Below, one piece after another: positions 46,690 through 57,604 of a DNA stretch of 64,000 nt. The notes below the pieces were generated by a model, which saw nothing but the letters and a program-made list of their open reading frames with translations, ran no database searches and was not told the origin of the DNA. This stretch comes from Streptococcus sp. CF8_St5-11 (GTDB lineage: Bacteria > Bacillota > Bacilli > Lactobacillales > Streptococcaceae). Every line of letters begins with the position of its first letter. Positions within the stretch are counted from its first letter, which is position 1. The position numbers and the translations under genes are program-made. The stretch spans positions 1 to 64,000 of the forward strand of contig NZ_JANCOJ010000003.1 in the NCBI RefSeq assembly GCF_024295625.1, written 5' to 3'.

Positions 46690-47643
46690 ATGAATTTCGA
46701 AAAAATTGAACAAGCCTATACCTATCTATTAGAAAACACTCAAAGTATTCAAAATGAATTGTCGACTAACTTTTATGACGCCTTAATTGAACAGAATGCC
46801 ATGTATTTGGATGGCAAGACGGATCTAGACATCGTTAAAAACAATAGCAAAAAATTAAAAGAACTAGGTTTAAGTAAGGAAGAATGGCGCAGAGCCTACC
46901 AATTCCTTTTTATGAAAGCTGCTCAGACAGAACCTTTACAAGCGAATCACCAGTTCACACCAGATGCGATTGGTTTTATCATTACATTTTTGATCGATCA
47001 GTTGGCCAAAGGCGACCAATTGGATGTCTTAGAAGTGGGAAGTGGAACCGGAAATCTCGCTGAGACCATTGTCAACAATAGCCGCCTCACGATTGATTAC
47101 TTAGGATTGGAAGTGGATGATCTCTTGATTGATCTATCTGCTAGTATCGCAGATGTGATGGAGTCTAGCGTTGTCTTTGCACAAGGCGACGCGGTGCGTC
47201 CACAAGTGTTGAAAGAAAGTGACTTGATCGTTAGCGACTTACCGATTGGCTATTATCCAGATGATGCGATTGCACAGCGCTATCAGGTGGCGAGCTCCGA
47301 AGGCCATACCTATGCTCATCACCTCATGATGGAACAGGCTCTGAAATACCTGAAACCTCAAGGAGTAGCCATCTTTTTGGCTCCAAATAACCTCTTGACG
47401 AGCCCTCAGAGTGATCTGTTGAAAGCTTGGCTAACAGACAAGGCTCAAATCCTTGCCATGCTGACCTTGCCAGAATCTCTTTTTTCAAATCCCGCCTATG
47501 CTAAGACGATTTTCGTCCTACGAAAACAAGAAGAAGAGTCTGTTCAGCCCTTTGTCTATCCGTTTACCGATCTCCAGGATCAAGACCAGGTGGTTCACTT
47601 TATGGAAAGTTTCCAAAACTGGTTAAAGGATAGTGAAATTTGA
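46690..47643 (+). CDS. class I SAM-dependent methyltransferase (YtxK-like)
   Basis: 317-aa N6-adenine-type methyltransferase fold. SAM motif LDVLEVGSGTGNLAETI (about 113-129) and catalytic-type SDLPIGYYP, resembling DPPY/NPPF motifs. Typically sits between comG and ackA in streptococci. Substrate not established. GGAGG precedes the ATG, and a -10-like TATGAT is at 46669-46674. Confidence 0.88.
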   Translation: MNFEKIEQAYTYLLENTQSIQNELSTNFYDALIEQNAMYLDGKTDLDIVKNNSKKLKELGLSKEEWRRAYQFLFMKAAQTEPLQANHQFTPDAIGFIITFLIDQLAKGDQLDVLEVGSGTGNLAETIVNNSRLTIDYLGLEVDDLLIDLSASIADVMESSVVFAQGDAVRPQVLKESDLIVSDLPIGYYPDDAIAQRYQVASSEGHTYAHHLMMEQALKYLKPQGVAIFLAPNNLLTSPQSDLLKAWLTDKAQILAMLTLPESLFSNPAYAKTIFVLRKQEEESVQPFVYPFTDLQDQDQVVHFMESFQNWLKDSEI

Positions 47644-47652
47644 TCAAAGATC

Positions 47653-47683
47653 TGATATAATAGAGGAAGTGAAAACGCTTAAT
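47653..47683 (+). promoter_or_regulatory. ackA promoter with cre-like site
   Basis: Extended -10 TGATATAAT (47653-47661) followed by TGAAAACGCTTAAT (47670-47683), 12 of 14 matches to the cre consensus, at about the transcription start. CcpA control of ackA is known in other Firmicutes. Confidence 0.65.
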
Positions 47684-47694
47684 GAGGTGAATAT

Positions 47695-48888
47695 ATGTCG
47701 AAAACAATTTCTATTAATGCAGGAAGCTCTAGTTTGAAATGGCAATTGTACCAAATGCCAGAGGAAACTGTTCTTGCAAAAGGGTTGATTGAACGGATCG
47801 GTTTGAAGGATTCTATTTCAACCGTTAAATTTGATGGACGCTCTGAAAAACAAGTATTAGATATCCAGGACCATACACAAGCTGTAAAAATTTTGTTGGA
47901 TGATTTGATTCGCTTTGATATTATCAAATCCTACGATGAGATTACAGGTGTGGGTCACCGTGTCGTTGCTGGTGGAGAATACTTCAAGGATTCTGCCTTG
48001 GTAGATGACGAAGTCCTTCGAAAAGTAGAAGAATTGTCTTTGTTAGCACCTCTTCATAATCCTGCAAATGCAGCCGGAATTCGTGCCTTTAGAGAGATTT
48101 GTCCAAATATTACCAGTGTTGTGGTATTTGATACTTCTTTCCATACAACCATGCCGGAAAAAGCTTATCGTTACCCTCTTCCAACTAAATATTACACAGA
48201 AAATAAGGTCCGTAAGTACGGCGCTCATGGAACCAGTCATCAGTATGTAGCTGGTGAAGCTGCTAAACTTCTTGGAAAACCATTAGAAGAATTGAAATTG
48301 ATCACCTGCCACGTTGGAAATGGTGTATCTGTTACAGCGGTTGACAAGGGAATCTCTGTGGATACCTCAATGGGCTTCACCCCTCTAGGTGGAGTCATGA
48401 TGGGAACCCGTACAGGGGATCTCGATCCAGCGATTATTCCTTACTTGATGGAGCATACAGAGGATTTCAATAAGCCTGAAGATATTAGCCGTATCCTCAA
48501 TCGTGAATCAGGTCTTCTGGGTGTTTCTGGATCTTCTAGTGACATGCGGGATATCCATACAGCGATGCACAATGGAGATGAAAAAGCCAAATTGGCTTAC
48601 GATATCTTTATCGATCGTTTGCAAAAATACATCGGTCAATACTTAGCAGTCTTGAATGGTGCAGATGCCATCATCTTTACAGCAGGAATCGGTGAAAATG
48701 CAGTAAATGTTCGTTCTTCTATTATCAATGGAATCAGCTGGTTTGGCTGCAAGGTCGACCCTGAAAAGAACGTCTTTGGAGTTGTCGGAGATATTTCTAC
48801 AGATGATTCCCGTGTGAAGGTATTGGTGATTCCAACGGATGAAGAGTTGGTGATTGCGCGTGACGTTGAACGTTTCAAAAATCAGTAA
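47695..48888 (+). CDS. ackA: acetate kinase
   Basis: 397-aa enzyme converting acetyl phosphate and ADP to acetate and ATP at the end of mixed-acid fermentation. Motifs are [12 protein letters not shown] (phosphate loop), [12 protein letters not shown] and [24 protein letters not shown] precedes the ATG. Own promoter with a cre-like site. Monocistronic. Confidence 0.97.
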   Translation: MSKTISINAGSSSLKWQLYQMPEETVLAKGLIERIGLKDSISTVKFDGRSEKQVLDIQDHTQAVKILLDDLIRFDIIKSYDEITGVGHRVVAGGEYFKDSALVDDEVLRKVEELSLLAPLHNPANAAGIRAFREICPNITSVVVFDTSFHTTMPEKAYRYPLPTKYYTENKVRKYGAHGTSHQYVAGEAAKLLGKPLEELKLITCHVGNGVSVTAVDKGISVDTSMGFTPLGGVMMGTRTGDLDPAIIPYLMEHTEDFNKPEDISRILNRESGLLGVSGSSSDMRDIHTAMHNGDEKAKLAYDIFIDRLQKYIGQYLAVLNGADAIIFTAGIGENAVNVRSSIINGISWFGCKVDPEKNVFGVVGDISTDDSRVKVLVIPTDEELVIARDVERFKNQ

Positions 48889-48902
48889 ACTGAAATAAAG
48901 TG

Positions 48903-48941
48903 AGAAGGCTGGAGGCGAAAGCCCCAGTCTTCTTATTTTAT
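48903..48941 (+). terminator. terminator of ackA
   Basis: AGAAGGCTGG pairs with CCAGTCTTCT around an inner GC-rich loop stem, then a T-rich run. Confidence 0.82.
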
Positions 48942-48960
48942 ACAAGAAAGAGGTTGTCCA

Positions 48961-49692
48961 TTGAAAAACATACAGTCTTTTATTCGAGAGCACCCATTAT
49001 GTAAGAATGCCCTCTGGCTCCTTCTCTTTGTGCCCTTATTCTTTCTCTCACAATTCCCCCTCATCGCCATGGTTTATTCCCTTCAAGAAGGAGTGGATGC
49101 AAGGTGGGTCACTATCCTCACTCTCTTGGTGACAGTGGTGGTGCTCTTTGTTTTTTATAAGGTCATCAAGATGAGCCCTCTGGAGAACTTAGATGTTCGG
49201 GTCATTACCTGGCCGGCTTTGGGGAGAAATTTTCTTTTTCTTCTCTTATTGATGGCTAATAACCTGCTCGCCTATCCCTTGTTGAAACAAGAGGCAGGTG
49301 GTACAACAGCAAACCAAGCGGCTCTGAATGAACTACAATCTCATGCTCCTTTTCTTGCTATGGGTATGATCGTGATCCTTGTCGCTCCGATTCTAGAAGA
49401 GCTACTCTGTCGGGCCATTATCCCTCGTTTGATTTTTCGAGGGGCAGAACCAATCGGTTACCTAGCTGGTGCTCTCTTTTTTACGTACTTGCATGGACCG
49501 AGTACCCTAGGGGAATGGGTAGCTTACGGAGGCATGTCCTTGATCTTAACTTGGGTGGCTTATCGCTACAAGCGGATCGAATATAGCATTTGCCTTCACA
49601 TGACCTTGAATGCGCTGGCTTATTATTATCCAGCTGTATTCCTCCTTTGTTTATTGCCGGTATCGAGAGTTTTCTTCCATGATAAATTATGA
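48961..49692 (+). CDS. CPBP family intramembrane protease
   Basis: 243-aa multi-span membrane protein with the three CPBP (Abi/CaaX-type) motifs: EELLCR, FTYLH and HMTLN. Such proteins may be bacteriocin self-immunity factors or membrane proteases; the target is unknown. TTG start with AGAGG upstream. A promoter for the next operon appears to begin at its end. Confidence 0.85.
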   Translation: MKNIQSFIREHPLCKNALWLLLFVPLFFLSQFPLIAMVYSLQEGVDARWVTILTLLVTVVVLFVFYKVIKMSPLENLDVRVITWPALGRNFLFLLLLMANNLLAYPLLKQEAGGTTANQAALNELQSHAPFLAMGMIVILVAPILEELLCRAIIPRLIFRGAEPIGYLAGALFFTYLHGPSTLGEWVAYGGMSLILTWVAYRYKRIEYSICLHMTLNALAYYYPAVFLLCLLPVSRVFFHDKL

Positions 49693-49810
49693 TAAAATGG
49701 TAGGTACCAATGAGTTTTGATGCAGAACCATCCTACAGAAGGTCAGAAAAAATCAGAAATCCGTATGGAGAGTAGACTCAGAGGTTTAGAACACTTGTTC
49801 TAGCCTCTTT
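49690..49810 (+). promoter_or_regulatory. leader region of the folate operon with promoter and terminator
   Basis: Extended -10 TGATAAAAT (49690-49698) lies at the end of the CPBP gene. A terminator-like hairpin, AGAGGTTTAGAAC/GTTCTAGCCTCT (49780-49808) with TTTT, follows about 75 nt later, still before folP. Either the hairpin only ends the CPBP transcript or the leader is attenuated. Confidence 0.5.
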
Positions 49811-49830
49811 TGTTCGCAATCATGCTGTAG

Positions 49831-50805
<975 letters not shown>

Positions 50806-52116
50806 ATGAAGACAAAAGAACATCAGTTGGATCTTCGTTGGCTAGAAGCCTATCGTTCCCAAGATCCACATTTCGGCTTAGAGCGCATGGAAGCTCTCTT
50901 GGCTTTGAGAGGAAATCCTCACCTAGACTGTCGGGTCATTCATGTTGCGGGGACCAATGGCAAAGGCTCTACCATTGCTACCTTGTCCCAACTCTTGAGG
51001 CAGGCAGGTTTACGCGTTGGAGTCTTTACTTCTCCTTATCTGATCCATTACAATGACCAAATCACCATTAATGGCGAAGCCATTTCAGATCAAGACCTGC
51101 AAACCTACCTGGATAGTTACCAGCAGCTCCTGCAAGCTGAACAATCAAGGGCTATCTTTCAAGGTTTGACGGAATTTGAAGTGATGACGGCCATCGCCTA
51201 TGATTATTTTGCTCACGAGGAGCTGGATTATGTGATCATGGAAGTCGGTATGGGGGGACGACTAGACAGTACCAATGTCTGCCAGCCCGTTTTGACGGCG
51301 ATCACTTCGATTGGCTTGGATCATGTCGCCCTTCTTGGGCCAGATCTGGCTTCCATCGCCCGTGAAAAGGCTGGTATCATTAAGCCAGGAATTCCTCTGG
51401 TTCTAGGGAAATTAGAAGCAGAAGCCAGCCAAGTCATTGAAGGCATTGCGATTCAGAAGCAGGCACCGATAACAGCCTATGACAGAGATTACCAAGTCGA
51501 GCTAGAAGCCTCTTGTATATCGGGTCAATCCTTTTCTTATCACAGTTCCAAAAGAGAAACAGCCTCTTATCAAGTAGCGCTCTTAGGTCATCACCAGGCC
51601 AGAAATGCAGCTCTTGCGATTAGTATCTGTGATGTACTTTTTGAAAGAGAAGGGCGTGAACTCTTGTCAAGAGAGCTAGTGGATGAGACCTTGCATCAAG
51701 TCGTCTGGCCTGGCCGGATGGAAGTGGTCTCGAAAAATCCCATGATCTTGCTAGATGGGGCCCATAACCCCCACGCCGTTGTGCCTTTAATCGCAAGTCT
51801 TCGGGAACTTTTCTCAAGTCAAAAAAAGACCATTCTTTTTACCTGCATCCGGACCAAAGCCTTAGAAGAGATGCTCATTCAGTGGCAGGAACTAGAAAAT
51901 AGTCGCTTGATCCTTACGACCTTTGAAGATCCAAGAGCTTATTCTCAAGAAGAGATAAGAGCTGCTGCGACAAAGCATCAGCTTGAGGAAGTCAACTGGC
52001 AAGAGTTTCTACAAAACTGGCAAGCTGAAGGCGATGAGCTCCTCATTGTAACGGGGTCGCTCTACTTCCTTAGCCAAGTACGACCTTATTTATTAAAAAC
52101 AGAAAAATCCAACTAG
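50806..52116 (+). CDS. folC: folylpolyglutamate/dihydrofolate synthase
   Basis: 436-aa Mur-ligase-like enzyme adding glutamate to dihydropteroate and folates. P-loop [15 protein letters not shown] (about 45-59), [16 protein letters not shown] and [11 protein letters not shown] are conserved. ATG immediately follows the folP stop. Confidence 0.95.
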   Translation: MKTKEHQLDLRWLEAYRSQDPHFGLERMEALLALRGNPHLDCRVIHVAGTNGKGSTIATLSQLLRQAGLRVGVFTSPYLIHYNDQITINGEAISDQDLQTYLDSYQQLLQAEQSRAIFQGLTEFEVMTAIAYDYFAHEELDYVIMEVGMGGRLDSTNVCQPVLTAITSIGLDHVALLGPDLASIAREKAGIIKPGIPLVLGKLEAEASQVIEGIAIQKQAPITAYDRDYQVELEASCISGQSFSYHSSKRETASYQVALLGHHQARNAALAISICDVLFEREGRELLSRELVDETLHQVVWPGRMEVVSKNPMILLDGAHNPHAVVPLIASLRELFSSQKKTILFTCIRTKALEEMLIQWQELENSRLILTTFEDPRAYSQEEIRAAATKHQLEEVNWQEFLQNWQAEGDELLIVTGSLYFLSQVRPYLLKTEKSN

Positions 52117-52124
52117 GAGATGAT

Positions 52125-52679
52125 ATGGATACAAAGAAAATTGAAGAAGCAGTGAAAATGATCATCGAGGCAGTCGGTGAAGATGAGAACCGTGAGGGAC
52201 TTCAGGAAACACCTACCCGCATTGCCAAGATGTACCAAGAAATCTTTGCAGGACTGGGGCAGACAGCAGAAGAGCACCTGTCTAAATCATTTGAAATCAT
52301 TGATAACAATATGGTGGTCGAGAAGGATATCTTCTTCCATTCCATGTGTGAGCATCACTTTTTACCATTTTATGGAAAAGTGCACATTGCCTACATTCCA
52401 AATGGCCGTGTGGCTGGGCTTTCAAAACTGGCTCGTACGGTCGAAGTATACGCTAAAAAACCACAGATTCAGGAACGTTTGACGGTAGAAATCGCAGATG
52501 CCTTGATGGAATATCTTGGAGCACAAGGAGCACTTGTCTGGGTAGAAGCAGAGCATATGTGTATGAACATGCGTGGTGTCCGTAAACCTGGGACCGCTAC
52601 AGTAACAACTGCTGCGCGTGGACTGCTTGCGACAGATAAAGACTTAAAAAATGAAGCCTATAAACTCATGGGCCACTAA
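52125..52679 (+). CDS. folE: GTP cyclohydrolase I
   Basis: 184-aa homodecameric zinc enzyme opening the folate pathway from GTP. Zinc and catalytic residues are in [20 protein letters not shown] and [18 protein letters not shown] precedes the ATG, 8 nt after folC. Confidence 0.97.
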   Translation: MDTKKIEEAVKMIIEAVGEDENREGLQETPTRIAKMYQEIFAGLGQTAEEHLSKSFEIIDNNMVVEKDIFFHSMCEHHFLPFYGKVHIAYIPNGRVAGLSKLARTVEVYAKKPQIQERLTVEIADALMEYLGAQGALVWVEAEHMCMNMRGVRKPGTATVTTAARGLLATDKDLKNEAYKLMGH

Positions 52680-52704
52680 TGGCTGGCTATAAGAGGTGAA
52701 CAGA

Positions 52705-53514
52705 GTGGATCAATTACGGATCAAGGACTTAGAGGTATACGCCTATCACGGTGTTTTTCCAGCAGAAAAAGAATTAGGACAACGTTTTGTCCTAGACCTA
52801 TGGGTAGATTATGAGATGACCCGTGCTGCCCGCACAGGTGATTTGGAAGCTTCGATCCATTACGGGATCTTGGCGGAACAGTTGACCGAGTGGATGCAGG
52901 CAGAAAAGATCGATCTGATTGAAACAGTGGCATTTCAGTTGGTACAAAAGATTTTCGAAAGCTATTCCTTTGTAGAAAAAGTTCGTCTGGAGTTGAAAAA
53001 ACCTTGGGCTCCTGTTCCCTTGCCATTAGAGACTTGTTCGGTGACAATCGAACGAGAGAAAAAACGGGCCTTTATTGGGCTTGGCACCAATATGGGAGAT
53101 AAACAACTGCAACTAGAGACGGCGCTAGAAAAAATCAAGGATCGAGGCATTCGCCTTCTTCAGACATCCACAAGGATTGAAACAGAACCTTGGGGAGGAG
53201 TGGAGCAGGACACCTTTTTGAATCAAGTGGCAGAAGTTGAAACCTGGATGACCCCAGAGGATTTACTAGAGACCTTACTGACCATTGAGCAGGAAATGGG
53301 ACGTGTTCGTGAGGTTAAGTGGGGGCCACGTGTGATCGATCTAGATCTGCTCTATATGGAGGACACCATTTGTTACAGTCAGAGCTTGATCTTGCCACAT
53401 CCTTATGTGGCAGAACGTGCCTTTGTCCTAGAGTCTTTGAATGAAATTGCTCCTCATTTTGTGGACCCTGTTCAAAGAAAGCCCATTCGCCAATTATGGG
53501 AGGCTGTCAAATAG
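52705..53514 (+). CDS. folK: bifunctional dihydroneopterin aldolase / HPPK (SulD type)
   Basis: 269-aa fusion. FolB domain (1-118, [18 protein letters not shown]) cleaves dihydroneopterin. HPPK domain (about 120-269, [45 protein letters not shown]) pyrophosphorylates hydroxymethyl-dihydropterin. The fusion is typical of the pneumococcal SulD. GTG start at 52705 with AGAGG 7 nt upstream; a GTG at 52696 is less likely. Last folate gene. Confidence 0.93.
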   Translation: MDQLRIKDLEVYAYHGVFPAEKELGQRFVLDLWVDYEMTRAARTGDLEASIHYGILAEQLTEWMQAEKIDLIETVAFQLVQKIFESYSFVEKVRLELKKPWAPVPLPLETCSVTIEREKKRAFIGLGTNMGDKQLQLETALEKIKDRGIRLLQTSTRIETEPWGGVEQDTFLNQVAEVETWMTPEDLLETLLTIEQEMGRVREVKWGPRVIDLDLLYMEDTICYSQSLILPHPYVAERAFVLESLNEIAPHFVDPVQRKPIRQLWEAVK

Positions 53515-53540
53515 TCTCTCTTCTTTGCATCATAATAAAA

Positions 53541-53565
53541 AACAATCCCTGTTCGAGGGATTGTT
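53541..53565 (+). terminator. hairpin after the folate operon
   Basis: Perfect 10-bp stem AACAATCCCT/AGGGATTGTT with a 5-nt loop. No T run follows, so termination strength is uncertain. Its arms are nearly repeated at 53812-53836. Confidence 0.6.
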
Positions 53566-53649
53566 GAGAGCGTAGAGAAACGAATCTTTAATAAAATTTA
53601 ATCAATTCTTTAAAAATTATACTCGTTATAGTTATTCAATCATATTCTG

Positions 53650-53785
53650 AAACTTTCCGCCGTGAGAAAAGTGCCTGAAACGACTCAGTTTCAGGCACTC
53701 GGAATTATTGAGACCTTAGGCTCAATAATTAGTCATGGAACTTCATAGAAGTTCGCTGACGTCCGTACTCACCTAAGGAAAGTTT
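53650..53785. repeat. cloverleaf-like 136-bp repeat, copy 1
   Basis: Five nested stems: outer AAACTTTCC/GGAAAGTTT (53650-53658 with 53777-53785), GTGAG/CTCAC (53662-53666 with 53768-53772), AGTGCCTGAAA/TTTCAGGCACT (53670-53680 with 53689-53699), AATTATTGAG/CTCAATAATT (53703-53712 with 53721-53730) and GAACTTC/GAAGTTC (53738-53744 with 53748-53754). This makes a four-way junction, followed on the + strand by a T run. Copy 2 is at 55589-55724. The rest of the 337-bp gap holds only hairpins. Confidence 0.85.
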
Positions 53786-53790
53786 TTTAA

Positions 53791-53836
53791 GAAGACTTTG
53801 TCTTCAATCTGAACAATTCCTAGAGCAGGGATTGTT
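53791..53836 (-). terminator. hairpins downstream of the DUF1846 gene
   Basis: GAAGAC/GTCTTC (53791-53805) and AACAATTCCT/AGGGATTGTT (53812-53836). On the minus strand they follow the DUF1846 stop by 15 nt, so they probably end or stabilise that mRNA. Confidence 0.5.
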
Positions 53837-53851
53837 TTTGTTTGTCTGAGT

Positions 53852-55336
53852 TTATTTACGATATAAGCGATCGTATTGGTAGACAGGATCCATGGTGACG
53901 TTGATACCGAGCTTGCGAAGGACGTTCTTGTCTTCGTCTGTCAGCATCACGGTTGAATGGGCTTCGCTGCCTTTCAACTTGCCTAATTCTTGCATAGCAA
54001 GCTTAGCATCTTCGTTGCTCATGGCTGTAATGGCAAGGGCAATGAGGATCTCGTTCGAGTGAAGACGAGGGTTACGGCTACCCAAATGATTGATCTTCAA
54101 GCCTTGGATAGGTTGGACGTATTCTGGCTCGATTAATTTGGTTTCTTTATCAATATGCGCCAATTTCTTGATCGCATTGATCAAGAGGGCTGCCGTTGGA
54201 CCAAAGAGATCAGAGGTTTTTCCGGTTACCATCTCGCCGTTTGGCAATTCAAGGGCCAAGGCTGGCTCACCTGTTTCTTCTTCTTTTTGGCGGGCAAGCA
54301 CGGTCACTTTCCGATCATTTGGAGTAATGCCCAAATCATTCATCAAGAGCTCAATCTTCTTGACGGCTCCTTCACCGACACGTTCAGCTTTGACATCCAA
54401 GATGGTTTGGTAATAGCGACGGATGATTTCTTGTTGGGAAGCTTCAATCGCAGCGTCATTGTCCACAATGGCAAAGCCAACCATGTTGACGCCCATGTCT
54501 GTTGGAGAAGCGTAAGGGGAGGTTCCTAAGATGCGTTCCAACATGCGCTTCAAGACAGGGAAGATTTCGATATCGCGGTTGTAGTTGACCGTTGTTTCTC
54601 CATAGGTTTGGAGGTGGAAGGGATCGATCATATTGACATCGTCTAGATCTGCAGTCGCTGCTTCATAAGCCAAGTTAACTGGGTGGTGCAAAGGAAGATT
54701 CCATACTGGGAAGGTTTCAAACTTGGCATAACCTGATTTGATCCCATTTAATTGGTCATGGTACATATTGGACATACACGTTGCCAGCTTACCAGAACCA
54801 GGTCCAGGAGCTGTCACAACGACCAAATTGCGGCTAGTTTTGATGTAGTCATTTTTCCCCATCCCTTCAGGAGAGATGATGTGGTCCATATCGGTCGGAT
54901 AGCCCTTGATCGGATAGTGGAGATAAGAGGCGATCCCGCTCTTGTCTAGTTGTTTGCGAAAGGCATCTGCTGCAGCTTGTCCAGCATATTGGGTGATGAC
55001 GACAGAGCCTACAAAGATCCCCAATTCATTGAATTTGTCGATCAAGCGTAGCACTTCTTGGTCATAAGAAATTCCTAGATCCCCACGGGCTTTTGAGTGC
55101 TCAATGTTGTTGGCATTGATGGCAATGACAATTTCCACCTGGTCGCGCAATTCTTGGAGCAGCTTGATCTTATTGTCTGGTTCGTATCCAGGGAGGACAC
55201 GAGCAGCGTGGAAGTCTTCTAACATCTTACCACCAAATTCAAGGTAGAGCTTGCCATCGAATTGATTGATCCGCTCAATAATGTGGTCACGTTGCAAGTT
55301 CAAATACTTTTCAGAACTAAAAGCTTGTTTTTTCAT
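53852..55336 (-). CDS. DUF1846 domain-containing protein
   Basis: 494-aa conserved cytoplasmic protein of the DUF1846 family, which has a solved streptococcal structure but no settled function. Conserved stretches include [21 protein letters not shown] and the loop [20 protein letters not shown]-loop-like in appearance. Start is ATG at 55336 with AGGAG 7 nt upstream; an upstream in-frame TTG is not supported. Extended -10 TGATATAAT on the minus strand at 55420-55428. Cloverleaf repeats lie on both sides of the gene. Confidence 0.88.
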   Translation of the reverse strand: MKKQAFSSEKYLNLQRDHIIERINQFDGKLYLEFGGKMLEDFHAARVLPGYEPDNKIKLLQELRDQVEIVIAINANNIEHSKARGDLGISYDQEVLRLIDKFNELGIFVGSVVITQYAGQAAADAFRKQLDKSGIASYLHYPIKGYPTDMDHIISPEGMGKNDYIKTSRNLVVVTAPGPGSGKLATCMSNMYHDQLNGIKSGYAKFETFPVWNLPLHHPVNLAYEAATADLDDVNMIDPFHLQTYGETTVNYNRDIEIFPVLKRMLERILGTSPYASPTDMGVNMVGFAIVDNDAAIEASQQEIIRRYYQTILDVKAERVGEGAVKKIELLMNDLGITPNDRKVTVLARQKEEETGEPALALELPNGEMVTGKTSDLFGPTAALLINAIKKLAHIDKETKLIEPEYVQPIQGLKINHLGSRNPRLHSNEILIALAITAMSNEDAKLAMQELGKLKGSEAHSTVMLTDEDKNVLRKLGINVTMDPVYQYDRLYRK

Positions 55337-55588
55337 GTAAAACTCCTGTATATAAGGGAAGGGTCTGTCACACAAATCCAAGGATGAGTGTTCCGTTCCC
55401 TACCATTTCATTCTTTCATATTATATCAGAAAACAGATGGAAGATAAAATATTCTAAGATACTTTCCTAAGGGGAGATTAGACATCATAGAATTTGATTG
55501 TTCAGGCATATTTTTTACATAAAATGACCTAAGTGATGCTAAACAAATAAAATGAGGTAGTCTATTAAGGTCATAGCAGGGTGCACTT

Positions 55589-55724
55589 AAACTTTCCGCT
55601 GTGAGAAAAGTGCCTGAAACGACTCAGTTTCAGGCACTCGGAATTATTGAGACCTCAGGCTCAATAATTAGTCTTGGAACTTCGGAGAAGTTCGCAGACG
55701 TCCGTACTCACCTAAGGAAAGTTT
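55589..55724. repeat. cloverleaf-like 136-bp repeat, copy 2
   Basis: Same length and same five stems as the copy at 53650-53785, with six base differences (about 96 percent identity). Every difference lies in a loop or junction and none in a stem. It lies 60 bp beyond the pepA stop; copy 1 lies 67 bp beyond the DUF1846 stop. The remaining 447-bp gap (55337-55783) carries the DUF1846 promoter and the pepA hairpin but no gene I can support. Confidence 0.85.
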
Positions 55725-55741
55725 TTAAGTGGATTTTATCC

Positions 55742-55777
55742 TCGATCTGAAAGACCCTTACGGGGCTTTCAGATCGA
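55742..55777 (-). terminator. hairpin downstream of pepA
   Basis: 12-bp stem TCGATCTGAAAG/CTTTCAGATCGA with an inner CCC/GGG pairing and one bulge, 7 nt after the pepA stop. No T run on the minus strand, so it may be a 3' stabiliser or a weak terminator. Confidence 0.55.
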
Positions 55778-55783
55778 TGTTGT

Positions 55784-56848
55784 TTAATAGTGTTTGATCA
55801 AATCAACTGTAGAGCGATCCAATTTCTTAACCAATGCTTGTAAGAAGGCTTGCGCTTGCAAGAAATCATCCATGGCATAGAGGGTTTGGTGAGAGTGGAT
55901 GTAACGTGCACAGACCCCAATGGTTGTTGATGGGACTCCACCATTCTTCAAGTGTGCTGCACCTGCATCGGTACCACCTTTGGCACAATAGTATTGGAAT
56001 TTGATGCCCGCTTCTTCAGCCGTAGTGAGCAAGAAATCCTTCATATTTGGCAGCATGATGTGACCTGGATCATAGAAACGAAGCAGTGTTCCTTCCCCAA
56101 TCGCACCTTGGTCTCCAAAGACATCAGCTGCTGGCGAACAGTCTACAGCAAGGAAGATTTCAGGATCAAATTTAGTGGTTGAGGTGTGGGCTCCACGAAG
56201 TCCCACTTCTTCTTGAACGTTGGCCCCTACATAGAGTTCGTTGTTTAAGGCTTGTCCAGAAAGGCTCTTGGCCAATTCGCTGACCATCAAGACACCGTAG
56301 CGGTTATCCCATGCTTTTGAGATGACGTTTTTACCATTAGCAGTAAGAATCGCAGAGCTATCTGGGACCAAGGTATCTCCAGGACGGACCCCATAGCTTT
56401 CAGCTTCGGCTTTAGAGCTAAAGCCTGCATCAAAGACGATGTCGCTAATGGCAGGTACGGTTGGTCCACCTGTTCCACGTGTCAAATGAGGAGGAACAGA
56501 TCCTGAAATAGCAGGGTATTCACGTCCGTCACGTGTAAAGAGTTTGAAGCGTTGGCTGCTGACGACCATCGGATTCCAACCTCCGATTGGGACAACACGG
56601 AAAGTCCCATCAGCTTTGATTTCGCTGATCATGAACCCAACTTCATCCATGTGGGCAGCTACTAAGATACGAGGAGCATCGGCTGCTGTTGAGTGTTTGA
56701 CCCCAAAGATCCCACCGAGACCATCTGTCACGATTTCGTCCACATGAGGGGTCAATTGTTGGCGCAAATAATCCCGTACAGGGGCTTCATGACCTGAGAT
56801 AGCAGGGATTTCAGTTACTTCTTTGATTTTAGAAAATAAATCAGTCAT
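55784..56848 (-). CDS. pepA: glutamyl aminopeptidase (M42 family)
   Basis: 354-aa dinuclear metallopeptidase of family M42 that forms large tetrahedral complexes and releases N-terminal Glu/Asp. Metal ligands and catalytic residues sit in VAAHMDEVGFMI, NVQEEVGLRG and AVDCSP, and near the end KGGTDAGAAHL. Cytoplasmic, used in peptide nutrition. Divergent from the DUF4651 gene. Confidence 0.94.
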   Translation of the reverse strand: MTDLFSKIKEVTEIPAISGHEAPVRDYLRQQLTPHVDEIVTDGLGGIFGVKHSTAADAPRILVAAHMDEVGFMISEIKADGTFRVVPIGGWNPMVVSSQRFKLFTRDGREYPAISGSVPPHLTRGTGGPTVPAISDIVFDAGFSSKAEAESYGVRPGDTLVPDSSAILTANGKNVISKAWDNRYGVLMVSELAKSLSGQALNNELYVGANVQEEVGLRGAHTSTTKFDPEIFLAVDCSPAADVFGDQGAIGEGTLLRFYDPGHIMLPNMKDFLLTTAEEAGIKFQYYCAKGGTDAGAAHLKNGGVPSTTIGVCARYIHSHQTLYAMDDFLQAQAFLQALVKKLDRSTVDLIKHY

Positions 56849-56954
56849 AGGTTACCTTCTTTCTGATGTTATTTTATCACTTTTTCTACAAGGATGGTAG
56901 CGTTATTATGGAAATCAGTCTCTAAAAGCGGAGGGAGAGATCTAGCCTAGACCG

Positions 56955-56983
56955 TTGTCCCTCTGCTTATTTTGTGTTACAAT
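56955..56983 (+). promoter_or_regulatory. promoter of the DUF4651 gene, leaderless arrangement
   Basis: TTGTCC (56955-56960), 17-bp spacer, TACAAT (56978-56983) with a TG extension. Only 7 nt separate the -10 from the ATG at 56991, and no Shine-Dalgarno is present, so the transcript likely begins at the start codon. Confidence 0.7.
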
Positions 56984-56990
56984 AGGCACT

Positions 56991-57281
56991 ATGAAAGCTA
57001 AAAAAATTATTTTGTCTAGTCTGGCTGTAGCAAGTGCAGGAGCCCTTGCGGCCGGTGTTTATAAAATTGCCAAAGATCAAAAGCGTCTTCGTACCCAAGA
57101 AGAATTGGTAGCAGAAGTACGGGAGCAAATGGAAGCCATGGGAAGGATTGCGACCCTGTATGTGGAACTCTACGAGTCTAGTGAAGAGCGCTTAGTAGGT
57201 GGTGTCATTTTTGAAGATGAGCGCCATTACCGCTTTGTCTATGAGGATGGTCTCTTGCATTACGAAGAGGAAAAATTATGA
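56991..57281 (+). CDS. DUF4651-type small protein
   Basis: 96 aa. A hydrophobic N-terminal segment (IILSSLAVASAGALAAGVY) is followed by a charged region and the core MGRIATLYVELYESSEERLVGGVIFEDERHYRF, as in DUF4651 proteins found beside thioredoxin genes. Function unknown. Start at the ATG 7 nt after a -10 element, apparently leaderless. Overlaps the next gene by 4 nt (ATGA). Confidence 0.82.
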   Translation: MKAKKIILSSLAVASAGALAAGVYKIAKDQKRLRTQEELVAEVREQMEAMGRIATLYVELYESSEERLVGGVIFEDERHYRFVYEDGLLHYEEEKL

Positions 57282-57595
57282 TTACACCAAATTCTCTAGA
57301 AGAAATTGCTTCATACGTAGAGCAAGATGGCAAGAAAGTGTTTGTCTTTTCAGCAGATTGGTGTGGGGATTGCCGTTACCTCAAACCTTTTTTGCCGGAG
57401 ATTGAGGCTGAAAATCCCGAATTTACCTTTATCTTGATTGACCGCGATGCCTATATGGATCTGGCGAAAGTCTGGGATGTTTATGGGATCCCAAGTTTGG
57501 TGGTTCTGGAAAAGGATAAGGAAATCGGTCGGTTTGTCAATCGGGATCGGAAAACCAAAGCGCAGATTACAGCGTTCTTAGCAGGATTAAAATAG
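57278..57595 (+). CDS. thioredoxin-like protein
   Basis: 105-aa thioredoxin-fold protein with active site SADWCGDC (CxxC as CGDC) and cis-Pro loop YGIPSLVV. Cytoplasmic. CGDC differs from the CGPC of classical thioredoxin, so redox potential and partner may differ. Start overlaps the DUF4651 stop. Confidence 0.9.
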   Translation: MITPNSLEEIASYVEQDGKKVFVFSADWCGDCRYLKPFLPEIEAENPEFTFILIDRDAYMDLAKVWDVYGIPSLVVLEKDKEIGRFVNRDRKTKAQITAFLAGLK

Positions 57596-57604
57596 GAGAA
57601 AAAC

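Noticed and set aside
53650..53785. BOX or RUP element
   Set aside because: The stem sequences and length do not match boxA-boxB-boxC or RUP as I know them; a different repeat family.
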